From Aplidium turbinatum (taxonomy: Eukaryota; Chordata; Ascidiacea; Aplousobranchia; Polyclinidae), in the NCBI GenBank assembly GCA_918807975.1, contig OU964925.1:4998798-5062797 (forward strand): a DNA stretch of 64,000 nt. The letters run 5' to 3'. The position numbers were made by a program, and so were the translations under genes. Shown here in pieces: positions 42,376-53,919 of this stretch. Every line of letters begins with the position of its first letter. Position 1 is the stretch's first letter. The notes beneath the pieces are model-generated. The model had not been told where the DNA came from and made no database searches. It saw only the letters and a list, made by a program, of their open reading frames with translations.

Positions 42376-45009
42376 AACTTTTTTGCATCAACAGTTGTAT
42401 CTCTAAAACCACTGAGGCTGCGACTATGAGATTTCTTGACTTTTCCTAACTTTCATTCACCTCTATTGAGCTGAAATTTTGAGCGAATAAAGGTTATAAA
42501 TTGAGAGATATAAGGCATTTCTCAGCACATCCTCTGAAATATTTCATATTCTATTGTTCAAAATTTTCCCACCAGCTGGATGAAAGTGATTAATTTGGCC
42601 CATGTCTCGTTAATCCTAACTGCTTCACAGCGTGAAGGAAATTGACAGTATGCGTGGACCTTTTGTTCTCACCACGGCTTATAAGGGACGTCGATACAAG
42701 AAAAGCTTCAACTTTGATACGATGAGTTACCGTCGCTTGCGGTTGAAATTGCGTAAAATTAAACATAAGACTTGGTGCCAATGCATCTAGAGCGAGAATA
42801 GTTTTTCGCAGACAATTATGTCCTTTCAATCAAACAAAGCATAGGCTACAACGTTATTGCCTACTATAGAAGCTGCTCTGTAACATATTATGATTTTGGT
42901 TTCAAATCTTTCCTTTTGTCCGACACACTATCAAAAGCAGAAAAGGCGTCGATGTTCCCAAAGCTTCTCACATATACTTGTAAACATTTATTTCCAAGTC
43001 GACATGTAAAGATTTGAAATGCAATACGCTTCTCATTTGTGTAGAATAAACCAGAACATCACGCTTTTGTGAAAAGGACGATCGTTCCACCACGTTTATA
43101 CGTGATGAATATATTCGAGGCTTCTTGTACCAGGTTCACTGTCACTGATAAACTAAACCGCGATGCAGTACCTCGCAAAGCAATTGTAGCGTAACATTTC
43201 CATGTGCTATAACTCGTCATAAATTGTGAAACCTTGTGTATTTACTTGTCAAGTTGTCTCATGTGAAATATAAGTTTGCATAGCAATGTCACAATGAAAT
43301 CTCATCTCCGTTTACCAAACTAAAGATATGAACTTATGCGACGTCTTGCAACGTTGAATCGACGGAAAGGCGGGTAACTGCCAAACTGAACTGAGAATGC
43401 ATGAAAGAAATCGTTTATTATCGAATGGACGTGAAGTCAGAAAACGATGAATCGACATAGGCTAGCGGCGAGAGATATTTTAGTTAGATAATGACACGCG
43501 GCAGCGCGTTTACATTGAATAAAAATACCTTTATTTTATCCATTTCTATTTCCATTCTTCCTAGTTTCGTCTCACAATAACAAACAAATGAAGTTACGCA
43601 TATTTACTAAATTATTCAATAAACAATAATGCATCATCCAGCATTATGTCAGCGCTGATTGACTAGACATATTCACGAGTTGTGTGAGAATTGTATTCGA
43701 TTAATCGCATTATTTATTGTAGGTAACACCTGCAAAAATTCAAGTAATTGCAGACTCTGCCTTCATAAGTGTAGTTTAGAAGTAGCCATCTCATATTGAG
43801 CCAATCCAATCAATGTAAAATAGAACGCTTTTACTTGATAGCGCGTGTGATATATAGGTTTTATCTAACAACTACTTTCAGTTACATTGAAAGTGAATGA
43901 GTAAGCATTATGCAGTCTGTGACAAGGACTGGAAATGTATAATCAGAAAATATAATATCATAAAGTATATTGCGTTATGTACATCTAGTAATTTTTATGA
44001 ACATGGTATCATTTTGCAGGCAGGCGTTTTTATAGAGATACAAACTTATTCCATAGTTTGATTTATGGCACTTATCCAACTGTTTCATAATGCGAATAGC
44101 TGTTTTAGTTCAATTTAGAAAAAAATATAACTTATAACCGCAGACAGATGCAACTTTTTTCATGCTTTAGGCAATCGGCAGTACGGTGAACTATAGTGGT
44201 ACATAACATAACCCATATGCGGGGTAATCGCAAGGGTCAACCCAAGTAATGGAAAGGTTCTTTTTGAATTATGGTGATGGAATTCTTGTAATGCTATTGA
44301 ACTTCATCTTTTTATGAAAAACTTATATTGTTTGCATTTGCAAGAAATATCAAACTTTTGGATTTTTTTTATCACTGAACTGTCCGTTAGTAGAATGTTT
44401 CTTTATTACCTTAGTTAGGCCTATTGGTAAGTCAGGAAAGTATTTGTTGATGTGACATATGAGGATATTGTAAGAGACCGAGTTATTTTGTAAATAGTAT
44501 TTGATTTTTGGACACCATCAAAATTTTCTCACAATACACAAATGCGCATCGAGATATAGTGCTCACAGTTTGGAAAAGTTAGATTGTGATAATTACAACT
44601 TGCCTGAGTAGGCCTACAGCAAGGGACAATCAAAATAGATGAAACCGCATTCATGGTAATATAGACGTTTTGCAAACTGCTCTTTTCGTTTTCAATATAA
44701 TAACAAGAATGACAGCTTATTTTCACTAAACATATAAACAAATATCAAAAATTATGAATGAACAGCGCATCTATATTTTTCGGTTTAGGTTCAACAATGC
44801 ATTCTAGCCGTCAAAATGATGGAATATTTGGTAATTTTGTTGAGACATACCATTGCCCAATCGTTGAATTTACATCAGAGATAATTTTATTAGATAGATT
44901 ATCGGTTTCATGCACATGGTTTCATTCAGCGTTATAATGTTGTTTTTCAAGCCACGTGGCGTTCATGGTCATAACGCAACATTGCAGAAACAGCCAATAT
45001 TGATACCAG
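42376..45009. other. non-coding left arm of piggyBac-2
   Basis: 2.6 kb without a convincing gene; the longest frames are under 80 codons and have no motif. A palindromic-family motif occurs at 43340-43370 (CTTGCAACGTTGAATCGACG). Such a long non-coding arm is unusual for piggyBac and may hold an unrecognised insertion. Confidence 0.5.
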
Positions 45010-45402
45010 GTAGGCCTACTAATTATTACGCCGCTTTCGTCGAATCTACGTCGCTAAACGACGATATTGTGCAAACGCCTGTTGGATTTCCCTTCTACGT
45101 GTAGTTTATCATAAACGTGAAGCATTGCTCAAAAAGCTAATCTGAATCACCATAGATAACCATAGCATTCATATAGTTTCATCATCAGTAAATATGTAAA
45201 GTGCACTTCACAATTTTTAACAACGGTCTGACAATTTATTATATTGCAAAGTTTTGATTTATTCTCGATTTTTATAATTCTGTGTAACAGTTTTTTTCTA
45301 ACTAGTTTCTATGGGACTAACAATTTGTTTCATTATACATTTTCTTTAGTATTTCAACGCCATTATTAAAAAAATTACGTCCTTTTCACTTTTAAATAAA
45401 AC

Positions 45403-45705
45403 ATGGCAAGGCAAGGATTCAGTGCTGAAGAAATATTGCAACATGTTTTACTGGATTCTGACGACGAAAGCCAGGCGGATGATTTGGAGGATTTATGGCA
45501 CTCCAATTCAGATGAAGAAGCGGATTCTTCTCCGTCAACTTCCGCAACAGCGATTCCGATCGAGATTGACGACCAGTTACCTTCCATGGGCGATGTTCAA
45601 CCGGAGTTTGCGCCATCAGGACGGATTATAACATCGAAAAGACTGGTGAACAGCATAGATTCCTATCTCGACATGAACAACTACGATGCTGTTGAGTTTT
45701 TCTGA
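45403..45705 (+). CDS. piggyBac-2 N-terminal acidic frame (100 aa)
   Basis: It is almost identical to the 13406-13708 frame of piggyBac-1 (two residue differences seen: V/A in the DDESQ.DD segment and D/N in LWHS). It ends at GAG TTT TTC TGA and overlaps the next frame by 20 bp in the +1 relation, exactly as in copy 1. Confidence 0.75.
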   Translation: MARQGFSAEEILQHVLLDSDDESQADDLEDLWHSNSDEEADSSPSTSATAIPIEIDDQLPSMGDVQPEFAPSGRIITSKRLVNSIDSYLDMNNYDAVEFF

Positions 45706-46999
45706 CACACTGAAGTCTTATACAACTTTTGTAGAAAAGCCAAAGAACAGACAAGAGGGCGGCGTCAGCATTACTTGGTCTAATGCGAGACCGGTGCACA
45801 ATGGGAGAAGGGGCCGGGCTAACATTATATCTGGCCCGATTGGTGTTAGAGGAGAAGCCAAAGAAGCCAAGACCCCTCGGCAAGCATGGGAACTATTTTT
45901 TTCTTTAAATATTTTGAACATTATTGTTCAAGAAACAAATAGAACAATTGCCACACTCATTTCTCAATTGCCAGAGAGAATTTTAGATGACAGCAGGTAC
46001 TGCTATTTTGGCCCAACCAACAACGAAGAGATGCTGGCCTTTGTTGAATTGGAGTATTTTCGGGGGCTTTTAGGACAGGCTGGTCATTCCACGGATGTAT
46101 TGTTCAATCAACTGCAAGGACATCCCGTGTTTAGTGCAACAATGAGCAAGAACCGCTTTAAATTTTTATTTTCGAACATTTCGTTCGACGACCAAAATAC
46201 TAGGCCGCAACGTTGGAAGAATGACCGGTTGGCCGCATTTCGAGTCGTTTTCGAAATGTTTAACGAAAACTGCGGCAAACATGTCATTCCAGGTGACTAC
46301 TTGTCGTTGGACAAAACGCTATACCCCATGAGGACACAAATTGCCTTCAAGCAATATAATCCAAACAAGCCTGCGAAATATGGCCTTCTGTTCAAGTCGG
46401 TAAACGCCAGCAGATTCCCATACACATTTGCGGCATCGGTCTATTCAGGTAAACCGAAGGAAGAGCCATTTAATTTTTACGTTCGTGGAACAGAAGAACT
46501 GGTAAAAGGAATGGTGATGAGCCTGGAACAACACGGTGACCTTCAAGGTCGGAATATTTTGTATGACCGCTTTTACACCTCCATACCACTCGCGCAGTGG
46601 TTGCTTGACAGGGGTATAACGTCAGCTGGACCCCTCAACGCTATACGTAGAGGAATACCCCTGGAAGTGAAGCAAGTGAGTGGTAGGGAGAAATCTTCGT
46701 ACGAAATTTATTGGCAAACGAGTGAGGCTGATCTCAGCCTACATTCTTATGTAGTAAAAACGAAGAATTCTGGCATGCGGAATGTGTTGATGTTGACGAC
46801 CATGCAACCTCTATTGGGGATTACCAAGGATGACGGCAAAAAGAAGCCAGGCTTGTATAAGCTTTACGACTTCACAAAGGGTGGCACCGATATCATCGAC
46901 CAAAGGATGGGTTGGTTCATTCACGTGCAAAGCGAAGTCCCCACGGTGGACAACTACTGCGTTTGCTTATTGAGAAGGTGCCAAAGCCACAAAAAATAA
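45686..46999 (+). pseudogene. piggyBac-2 transposase, truncated (437 aa)
   Basis: It is nearly identical to the piggyBac-1 protein through D209, D294 and the GGTDIIDQRMG box. A 4-bp insertion (GGTT duplication just after GGATGGGTT) then shifts the frame. About 0.29 kb of the C-terminal part is deleted, joining the region after CVCLL to the start of the Cys-rich tail. Remains of that tail continue in other frames to 47109. This copy could not encode a complete transposase; movement would need protein from elsewhere. Confidence 0.88.
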
Positions 47000-47989
47000 A
47001 CTACCAAAAAACCGTGGCCAATGTCAATGCTGTGAAAAGCCTTTATGCCCTGCACATTCCATACGAGTATGTCAAGTTTGCTTTTGCGCAGAATAAACTA
47101 TTTGAATGATTGCGGTTTTATAAACTTTGGCTTCAACCACAGCCTAAATAAAACGCGGAGCTCAATGAGAGATTTTCCTTTTTTCCTTTTATTAGACAGA
47201 TAGCTATTTTTACGTTAATTCAACATATCAAGACGTTGAATACTTGTAAACATGTGCGGTTTTGCAATTAGATTGCTTATCAAAATCATCTATCCTTTTT
47301 TGTATAAAAAGTGGGTCATAAAACTAATCGTAATACTCGATGTAAAATTCAGCATTTTTATATGCTGAAACAGTATTGTATTCATATTTTATAAATCCAT
47401 TTTCTATTTAGAAAATATCAATATAATGCGGATTTAGCATAGCTGAATTTTAGCACGGATACAACGACTGATTTTATGACTTTTATACAAACAAGGACAG
47501 AAGAGAAGTAATCTAATTGCAAACCCGCGCATGTTTACATCGTCTTGCAATGTTGAATCCACGTCGAAATGATTGTATTAGCGTTGTATTCAATTTCTCG
47601 TATTATCGAACTGTAAATGTGCAGCCACTTGTAATTTCAATGTGCCTCATTGCATATTCTTAAATATTTCTGAATTTGTGTGTACATAACCTGACAGAAC
47701 ACAGGTTGCTTTACCATTGAATCAAGTTGAAAAACGTTGCTGCAAGAGCCTTGTGCCAATTGCTGCAGTCCGGTATTGCTGTAACCAAATCAAAATACTT
47801 ATCAATATTTTGCTGCCAAACTGACATTTTTATCGCATAAACGCCCATTAGGCAAAAAAAAAGGCAGCTAATTCTTTGTAAAGTATTTCTCCAGGTTCAC
47901 AATGATTTGACGCATAATAAATACTACTTTGAATAAATCTAAATATTGTTTGGATTTTAGTGTGTGGCATATGAATCTTAGAGAGCTTA

Positions 47990-48162
47990 TTTGTTATTTT
48001 GTTATTTTTTGTTATTATTTGTTATTTTGTTATTTATTGTTATTTTTTGATGTTATTTCGTTGTTGTTGTTCGTTATTTGTGCATTTGCAGTTTGTGTAT
48101 TATTTTGTTGTTTTGTTTTGGATATGGACAGCTTTGTCTGATGCAAATAAATTATTATTATT
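47990..48162 (+). mobile_element. LINE 3'-end fragment inserted in piggyBac-2
   Basis: piggyBac-1 reads straight through GAGAGCTTATTGAATCC (near 10860), whereas here about 170 bp intervene. They are TTGTTATTTTG-rich at the left and end with TGATGCAAATAAATTATTATTATT. The (ATT)n tail after AATAAATT is typical of CR1/L2-type LINE 3' ends, so this is probably a severely 5'-truncated LINE. Confidence 0.7.
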
Positions 48163-49031
48163 GAATCCACAAGAAAATGACCCGAGGCATTACAGATTTT
48201 CCTTTTGATGAAAAGCGTTGTGACGTTCTGTTAATTAATGAACCGTAACTGTTTTATTTTGAATTTCTTTCTGACTTCTGTTTATGTAAAGCATCATCGA
48301 CTTTATCGGGTAATCTTACTCCTAGTACTAGCCTTGTATGTAGCCGAGTTCACATTGAACTTACATTGAGAGACGCTGTTGCAACTACAATACATTGCAT
48401 TTAAACCGCTTTTTTTGTTGCATGATCTTCCATTCGTTTCGTGGATTACATAATAGTATTTGATAAACGCCACCCTGCTTCTTCAGCTGGTCTACATTTG
48501 TTAATAAAGCGTAGGAGTTGCTGTTCTTGGAACCGAGGTCACAAGATCATAATCCAAATTGGTGTGACACGCGTTCAGAAATCTCATTACTGCATGTAAT
48601 TGATGAAGCATTGTTCTTTTAGTCAAGAAGCGAGCTTTATTTTGAGCGTGGGAAAAGTTATTATTTTGCATGAAAAATATAGATTCAAATTGAGATTATG
48701 TAAAAAAAATTTAATCACAACATGGCAATGCATGTTCTTCATTACTCTACCAAAAAATAATGTGTAAACTCACGCTACAATTGCTTTAATCGCAAAATAA
48801 TCCAAAAGTCATAAGTCACCTCAACATTTCAACGTCTATGAGCAGTTCTAAAATTCACATAGGTTTAATTTTCGGATATGCTCAGCGTGAATAATTTTAC
48901 AAAGTGAATCCCAAAGTTTGAAGCCGTACCTTAAAAAATAACAGAGATATCACTCCTAAAGCATAAGAAGAATCGACAGCCCCCCCCCAAACTGAGCAAG
49001 ACTCCAGGGAGCCCAACCTCGTAAGGGTTAA

Positions 49032-49665
49032 AATGCTGCGACTCACCAGAATCGCCCATTAGCATAATGCTAAAATCAGTCGACTTACGCGTTTTTTCTC
49101 GAACTACAAATTCAAACAAACTCTGAAAAGTAGGCTCATCAGTGCCACCATACTGATCACCTAAAAAGTCAAGATAACGCTGCTTAGCGTCAAACGGGAG
49201 TCGCTTAGCCAAATCCAAAACAAAACGTCCTTCTAATTTATCACGCTGACCATAAGCTTGCGCGTAAAGTAAACACTGCGACAATTCATCTTTAAACTCT
49301 TTCAAATCACTGGAAGAGACTGAATTCAATTTGCTACCATAGCGATACTTTCTAATTTCCGGTTCGGCGAAAAGACCTCCACGAACTCCAAAACGTTGGG
49401 ACAAGCGAGCTAACGACATTTCTATCCTGTCTTCCTCTGACAAGCCAGGAGTGTCAGAAACCAAATTAGCAATCGTTTGCGCAGCTGTTCTAACACAAGC
49501 TGCTTGTAACAAAGTCAAACGAGTTCCTTTAAAGGGCGAAGCTGCCATTAAGGCCATAACACGATTTTTAACACTGAGAGAAAAACTTTTAAATGAAAGC
49601 ACTGAGAGAAAAACTGCGAATGTGGTCCTTAAAAGTGGAGAACGAAAACTTTGACATGCTTTCAC
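49032..49665 (-). pseudogene. BEL-2 gag remnant
   Basis: The minus-strand frame contains FVLDLAKRLPFDAKQRYLDF and EPTFQSLFEFVVREKTRKS, the gag segment that precedes the zinc knuckles in BEL/Pao polyproteins. It lies upstream of the piggyBac-2 insertion. Fossil. Confidence 0.75.
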
Positions 49666-49799
49666 ATTTCTCTGAAATGAAGAACAAAGAAGTTCTCATT
49701 AATAACTCAGCACCTAAAACCATTGGAAGAAAAAATTTAGAAATATTTCCCCAGCTTAATTGTCCACGGAAAATTACGCATGGGTGAGATATCCACTTT

Positions 49800-50439
49800 T
49801 ACTGGACTCTCGCATTGTTTTGAATCTTAAAGGGGTATGTACTAAAGGAAAAACCTGACTTGGCGATTTTCCACGTTCTTTGTGTTTAACTTGCTACCAT
49901 AAAACAATTTTCAATAAAATTTTTCCCCATCGCGGTCTGACCACCATTGCGCGCGTGCTTTTGTCAGAGCTTTCAAAACCACAATGGGCCTGCGCAGCGA
50001 AGCGTGCGACTGTACACAGTGTACAGTCTACGTAATAAAAGACGAGTAATCAGCTAATCACGCAACAGTTGTTACTGCCGGCGATTTAACTGTAGGCTAT
50101 GTATGTATGTACATCAAAACATCAGATTTCAACGTCAAAACATCAGACAGTTTGCTCAAAACCTCAGATGTGATGTTAAAACATCAGATGTTGTAACGTG
50201 GCTTTTGTTATTGCTGTCTTTTATGACGTATTCTCTAGCTGTGTTTGCACTTTTTGGTCATTTAGAAAAAAAAAATGAAATTAAATGTAACATTGGACTT
50301 TGGGCCTTGCCAGCGCCATTGAAAACAAATTTTTTTCGGTAATTTTTATTGAAATGTATTCTTGAATGTTCAGTTTACGCATTTTAATGCTTAATTCCCG
50401 TTTGAAAATTTCATTTAGTAGGCCTTTAAAGAAGAAGAA
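49800..50439. other. unassigned DNA with AAACATCAGAT repeats
   Basis: Between 50113 and 50192, AAAACATCAGAT-like units recur about four times with variable spacing. A GTACACAGTGTAC palindrome is at about 50012. No gene is seen. Confidence 0.4.
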
Positions 50440-50893
50440 TTAATTGACATTCGTAACGATAGAAATTTTAAGCTAATGCACAAGCAGATGCTTTTCGACG
50501 AGTTCTGGATAAAAATTCAAATGAATATCCTTGCGTTGAAAAGAAAGCTATTGTGCCTTTTCTGTAGTTTTCCACGCCATACCTATGTGAGAGTGGATTT
50601 TCTGTATAAACGAACATAAAAACTAAAAAACGAGAACGACTGCTTATAGTCGAGGAAGAAATGCGGGTGGCTTTATCGAATAGGGCCCCCAGATATTAAG
50701 GGACTTTGTGCAAGAAGTCAAGCCCAAATTTCACACTGACTTTTGAATAAATACATTTATTTACGCACGCTATTATGCCTATTTGAAATACAGAAACCTC
50801 ATAAGAATTGATCCAGTCTTGCCAGGCGGGTGCTGCAAACTATTTATCTCTTTGATAGGGTACCGCAAGGTCTAAAAGGTTGGGAACCACTGC
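50440..50893 (+). mobile_element. hAT-5 3' fragment with right terminus
   Basis: Plus-strand translation, with frame changes, gives STPYLCESGFSV then KTKKRERLLIVEEEMRVALSN, the dimerisation end of a ZBED5/FAM200-like transposase. The fragment ends with GGTTGGGAACCACTG at 50879-50893, a hAT terminus. The matching left end was not found, so the 5' part is deleted or displaced. Confidence 0.7.
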
Positions 50894-51105
50894 ATATTGC
50901 TGTATTCAGTGTATTGATACTGTCTGTTTTTTAAAGCGCTGATGAGCAACGCATTCTGCAGTGGATCCAGCGTTATGTCAAAACACGCATATACAATTAT
51001 TCTTATTGGAAAATCAAAAAAGATTTATACCTCGTTCCGGCAGTAATAATAATAATGTCAGCTTGTTAGAACTTCAGTTTGTACTATTTGCAATGTAAGT
51101 TGGCA

Positions 51106-51113
51106 TATAAAAA
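51106..51113 (+). promoter_or_regulatory. possible TATA box
   Basis: TATAAAAA lies about 75 bp upstream of the ATG of the receptor-like exon at 51188 and in the same orientation. It is a candidate core promoter element only; no initiator or transcript evidence is available. Confidence 0.3.
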
Positions 51114-51187
51114 CGTTTTATCGCTTGCTTTTATGATTATACTTAGCCTGATATAAGTTTTGAAACCTGTGCAAATACAGTGATGAA

Positions 51188-51457
51188 ATGCAATTAGGTT
51201 TAGGTCTAACGTTTGTTTGCGTGTGTTGGACGGCATCTGCGCCGACTTTGAGCAAAAATTCTCACCTGTTTGAAAACTGTCAGTCTGTTCAAGCCAGTCG
51301 TTTCACGTACAAGTTTAATGTATGGATTCTGGTCCCGTTTGAAAGTAAATACAAGTTCTCTCAACCACGAATAAAGCCAGCAATTGAGAGAGCCTTGAAT
51401 GATTCTTGGAATGATCCATCTCAGGTCCATAACTGGAACATCTCGGCTTTGTTTGAC
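51188..51457 (+). CDS. first coding exon, natriuretic peptide receptor-like
   Basis: A 90-codon exon starts with a hydrophobic signal-peptide-like segment (MQLGLGLTFVCVCWTASA). A short linker with one Cys follows, then VWILVPFESKYKFSQPRIKP and AIERAL. That pattern (hydrophobic strand-LP-x-x-x-Y-x-FS-x-x-R-[VI]-x-PAIExAL) is the N-terminus of the ANF-receptor ligand-binding domain of natriuretic peptide receptors and receptor guanylyl cyclases. The exon ends at LFD before a good donor, GTAAGA, in phase 0. An upstream ATG at 51182 opens only a four-codon frame. The next exon was not found; the intron is filled with transposons. The exon is intact, so this is probably a host gene; a retained fragment cannot be excluded. 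Confidence 0.65.
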
Positions 51458-51564
51458 GTAAGACTCTGTACAATTTTTACCTAGTGGATAGTGAACCCTA
51501 AAATGCATGAAGGATTTCGTTGATTAGCTTTCCTGGTTCACATAAAGGTATCATGAAATATCTT

Positions 51565-51719
51565 ATGCAAAGAAATTTATTCTCACACGAGTCAGTTTTT
51601 CTATTTTATATTTGAATAAGCTTAGCTTAACTGAAGATAATCTAGCTTCTAGCTGATCGAAATCGATTTTTAGCAATATATGATTGAACTGACTCGTGTG
51701 AGAATAAATTTCTTTGCAT
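51565..51719. mobile_element. foldback with 33-bp perfect arms
   Basis: The arm at 51565-51597 (ATGCAAAGAAATTTATTC onward) is the exact reverse complement of 51687-51719, with an 89-bp spacer. It is probably a MITE in the first intron of the receptor-like gene. No TSD longer than 2 bp was seen. Confidence 0.85.
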
Positions 51720-52017
51720 TACAAGACATGTAACCGAGTCGTTCATATCAAGCATTGTTGTGGGTTTGACCGTCACCTCCGAGATAACAAGGCCAATTGT
51801 CCGATTGTGACGTCATGCACTGTCGATACAGATTGCTGAAGTACATGACCGCAGTTAGGCTGTGGCCGCTGTGCTGCTGTAGCAAAATGTTTAGGTGATC
51901 TTTATAAAATACAGAATGCGTTTAGGTTTAGGTAGCAACGTTTAGCGATTGGTGTGCAGCAAGTTATTAAGCATAGTGGTCTTGCAACATTGATAGATTA
52001 TTAAGCTATAATCGTAC

Positions 52018-52196
52018 CTTGGTTTGGTTTTGAATCTTTATCCTCGGACTGACAAAGCCTTTGATAAGTTATTAGGCTGCTGGTAGTTTCGAATAGCTAC
52101 TTGTAGAATGTAGACTCTACAATGTAGAGGCTTATTGGCAAAGTGAAGTTTTCCGATCGTTGAATTATTGTTGCTGGAGAATTATTCCATCAAAAT
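52018..52196 (-). mobile_element. SINE family S fragment
   Basis: It matches the 3' two-thirds of the SINE at 21540-21840 (TTGAATCTTTATCCTCGG at the tail end; GTGAAGTTTTCCGATCG in the body). It has a TTGGTTTGG tail and lacks the tRNA head. Confidence 0.8.
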
Positions 52197-52666
52197 GTTT
52201 CATTAGATTAGCAAGGAAATATGACTTGATTAAGTAGGCTAGTGTGTAGCCCAGTGCTCAACAGACTGCTGAATATAGGCTAAGCCATCTTTACATTACC
52301 GTTTACATGCACTTTTGCAGCAGCATGTTACAGGCACAAAAATACGGAAAAAACGTTTGTCTGCCTATCAGAAGCAATACTTGTTCATCTTTTGTTCATA
52401 AGTTCACTATTGATAAATTGCAGCTGTTGCTGTGCAAGGTAATAGGCTAAAACATCTGTTTTTCAGCTTCTATGTTTTTGCACACGAGTCACAATAATAA
52501 AATCGTTAGTAAGGTGGTTGCAAGCAGTAGGATATCACATTGTATAACTTTTTGTCCTCTTAAACTTACGTTCATATTGGAAAGTTAGTTGCTAAATAGC
52601 TTAGTTAATATGTTAATTTCTCGTCTACAGCTTATTGATACACCATGAAAGTTTATGCTTAAGATA

Positions 52667-53150
52667 TGCCTCATTCATGTTGTGTGCCAAACTGTCAAGG
52701 AAACTATAGAAATGAACCAAAGATTCGTGTATTCGGATTTCTCAAAAATGAAAAGCTACAAAGAGTGGCTCAATGCTATTCAAAAAGAATAAAAGTTTGT
52801 TTTTACCAATAGCAGCATTGCACTGCATCTTTTAATGCCCTTAAAGAGATTCATCACTTTGAGGAAGATGGAAGCTCACCTCTACAGCATGGAGGTTAAC
52901 CAGAGAAACATTCTCTGCTCTCTAACACACAACGCAGGCTCTTCTAAAGGCATCGGAATACTGTATGTCTGATTTAGGTCCATATTATGTATTATTGGGA
53001 AAACTTCAAACCGACCCCTTAGAGGCCAGGTTTTGGAAATACTGTCCGTTAGCTGGCGCCTAATATGATGTGTCCTTGCGTCAAGTTTATGAGCGTGAAA
53101 AAAAGCTTCGATTGCTCTCTGTTTTAAAAGTAAGACTAAACATGGACTAA
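52667..53150 (+). pseudogene. P-like transposase remnant (THAP plus C-terminus)
   Basis: It starts at an ATG with HSCCVPNCQGNYRNEP, then VFGFLKNEKLQ and, after a +1 shift, EWLNAIQKE. This gives the C2CH THAP N-terminus (C-x4-C and the conserved WxxAI). After a large deletion it resumes with ALLKASEYCMSDLG, YYVLLGKLQTDPLEARFWKY and VSLRQVYEREKKLRLL. That block is diagnostic of the P-element/THAP9 C-terminal domain (GKxQTDPLExRFxxYRQLxG). The RNase H-like catalytic core is missing. Confidence 0.75.
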
Positions 53151-53911
53151 ATAATCGGAAAACAGTTTTTCAAAGTTTTTGCTAAATTGGGATGAGTTTA
53201 GTGACAAGTTAAACGGTAGGTATGCAGCTTCAGTAGCTGTTTGTCAAGACGATATTTCTTCATCATAAACTTACATGCCGGTTATAACGTAGGCTATGTT
53301 GCTGGGTACTGTTGTCATGCTGTTACTAAAAGGTTGGGTTGCTTTGAATGCAAGCAGAGAGTAGTTAGTCTCCAGTCAAATCGAAAATTCATTAATAAAA
53401 GGCATTAGCAGAGGAATTTTATTGTACCATAAGTACCAATGTTCCGATATTGTTTTGATGGCGTATGTTGTAATTAATAAATTATGTGAAACTGATCAGT
53501 TTCAAAAATCTTGTTCCCAAAGAAGTCATAGCCTACTATTGATTGTATTTTGACTGTTTTGAAAGAAATGATAGACTTAGTGATAAATTGGCTAAAAGAA
53601 GAAAACTGCAAACTTTGAAGTAATTTATACTTTTTGTGGCCAACGTATGCTGTTTTAAAGTGCTTGTAGCCTATATTTTTATTGCGCTGAAATTTGTCTG
53701 AACTTTTACTACTTTTATTTCATGATGAAGGAATGATGACCGAGTTTTAACTTTACATTAATTCAACATTGTCAAACGCTCAACCAATGTGAAACTGTCA
53801 TCTCATTGTTTTATGTTGCTTTTGTATATTCGACTTTTATCCGCATTAACAAATTGCTTCTGTTACTCTCACTGCATGCTTTGTTGTTTAAATGTTATGG
53901 TTTTTAGATAG
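53151..53911. other. non-coding part of the P-like fossil
   Basis: It contains one unit of the dispersed palindromic family at about 53755-53800 (TTACATTAATTCAACATTG...CAACCAATGTGAAAC). No gene is seen. Confidence 0.45.
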
Positions 53912-53919
53912 CTATGGTC

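Larger units (their letters stand above)
42345..49027 (+). mobile_element. piggyBac-2 element (6683 bp) inside BEL-2
   Basis: TTAA is duplicated at 42341-42344 and 49028-49031. The right end is the inverse of CCCTTACGAGGTTGGG. The left end, CTGTTTGAAGGTTGGG, matches it at most positions but not in the first CCC. Both ends share a subterminal GGGGGGGGCTGTC block and TATCTCT. The right 4 kb is nearly identical to piggyBac-1 in reverse. The left 2.65 kb (42345-45009) has no counterpart in this window. Confidence 0.88.
39335..49790 (-). mobile_element. BEL-2: broken BEL/Pao fossil, split by piggyBac-2
   Basis: This minus-strand BEL/Pao fossil consists of a 3' LTR (39335-39893), gag-pol sequence at 40201-42340, and upstream gag sequence at 49032-49665. 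The 6.7-kb piggyBac-2 lies between the two coding parts. No 5' LTR was found, and the right limit (about 49670-49800) is not sharp. Pol is incomplete, so the element is broken. It was inserted into piggyBac-4. Relative order: piggyBac-4, then BEL-2, then piggyBac-2. Confidence 0.85.

Noticed and set aside
51206-51508. 100-codon minus-strand frame over the receptor-like exon
   Set aside because: The plus-strand frame carries the signal peptide, ligand-domain motif and donor; the minus frame has no motif.
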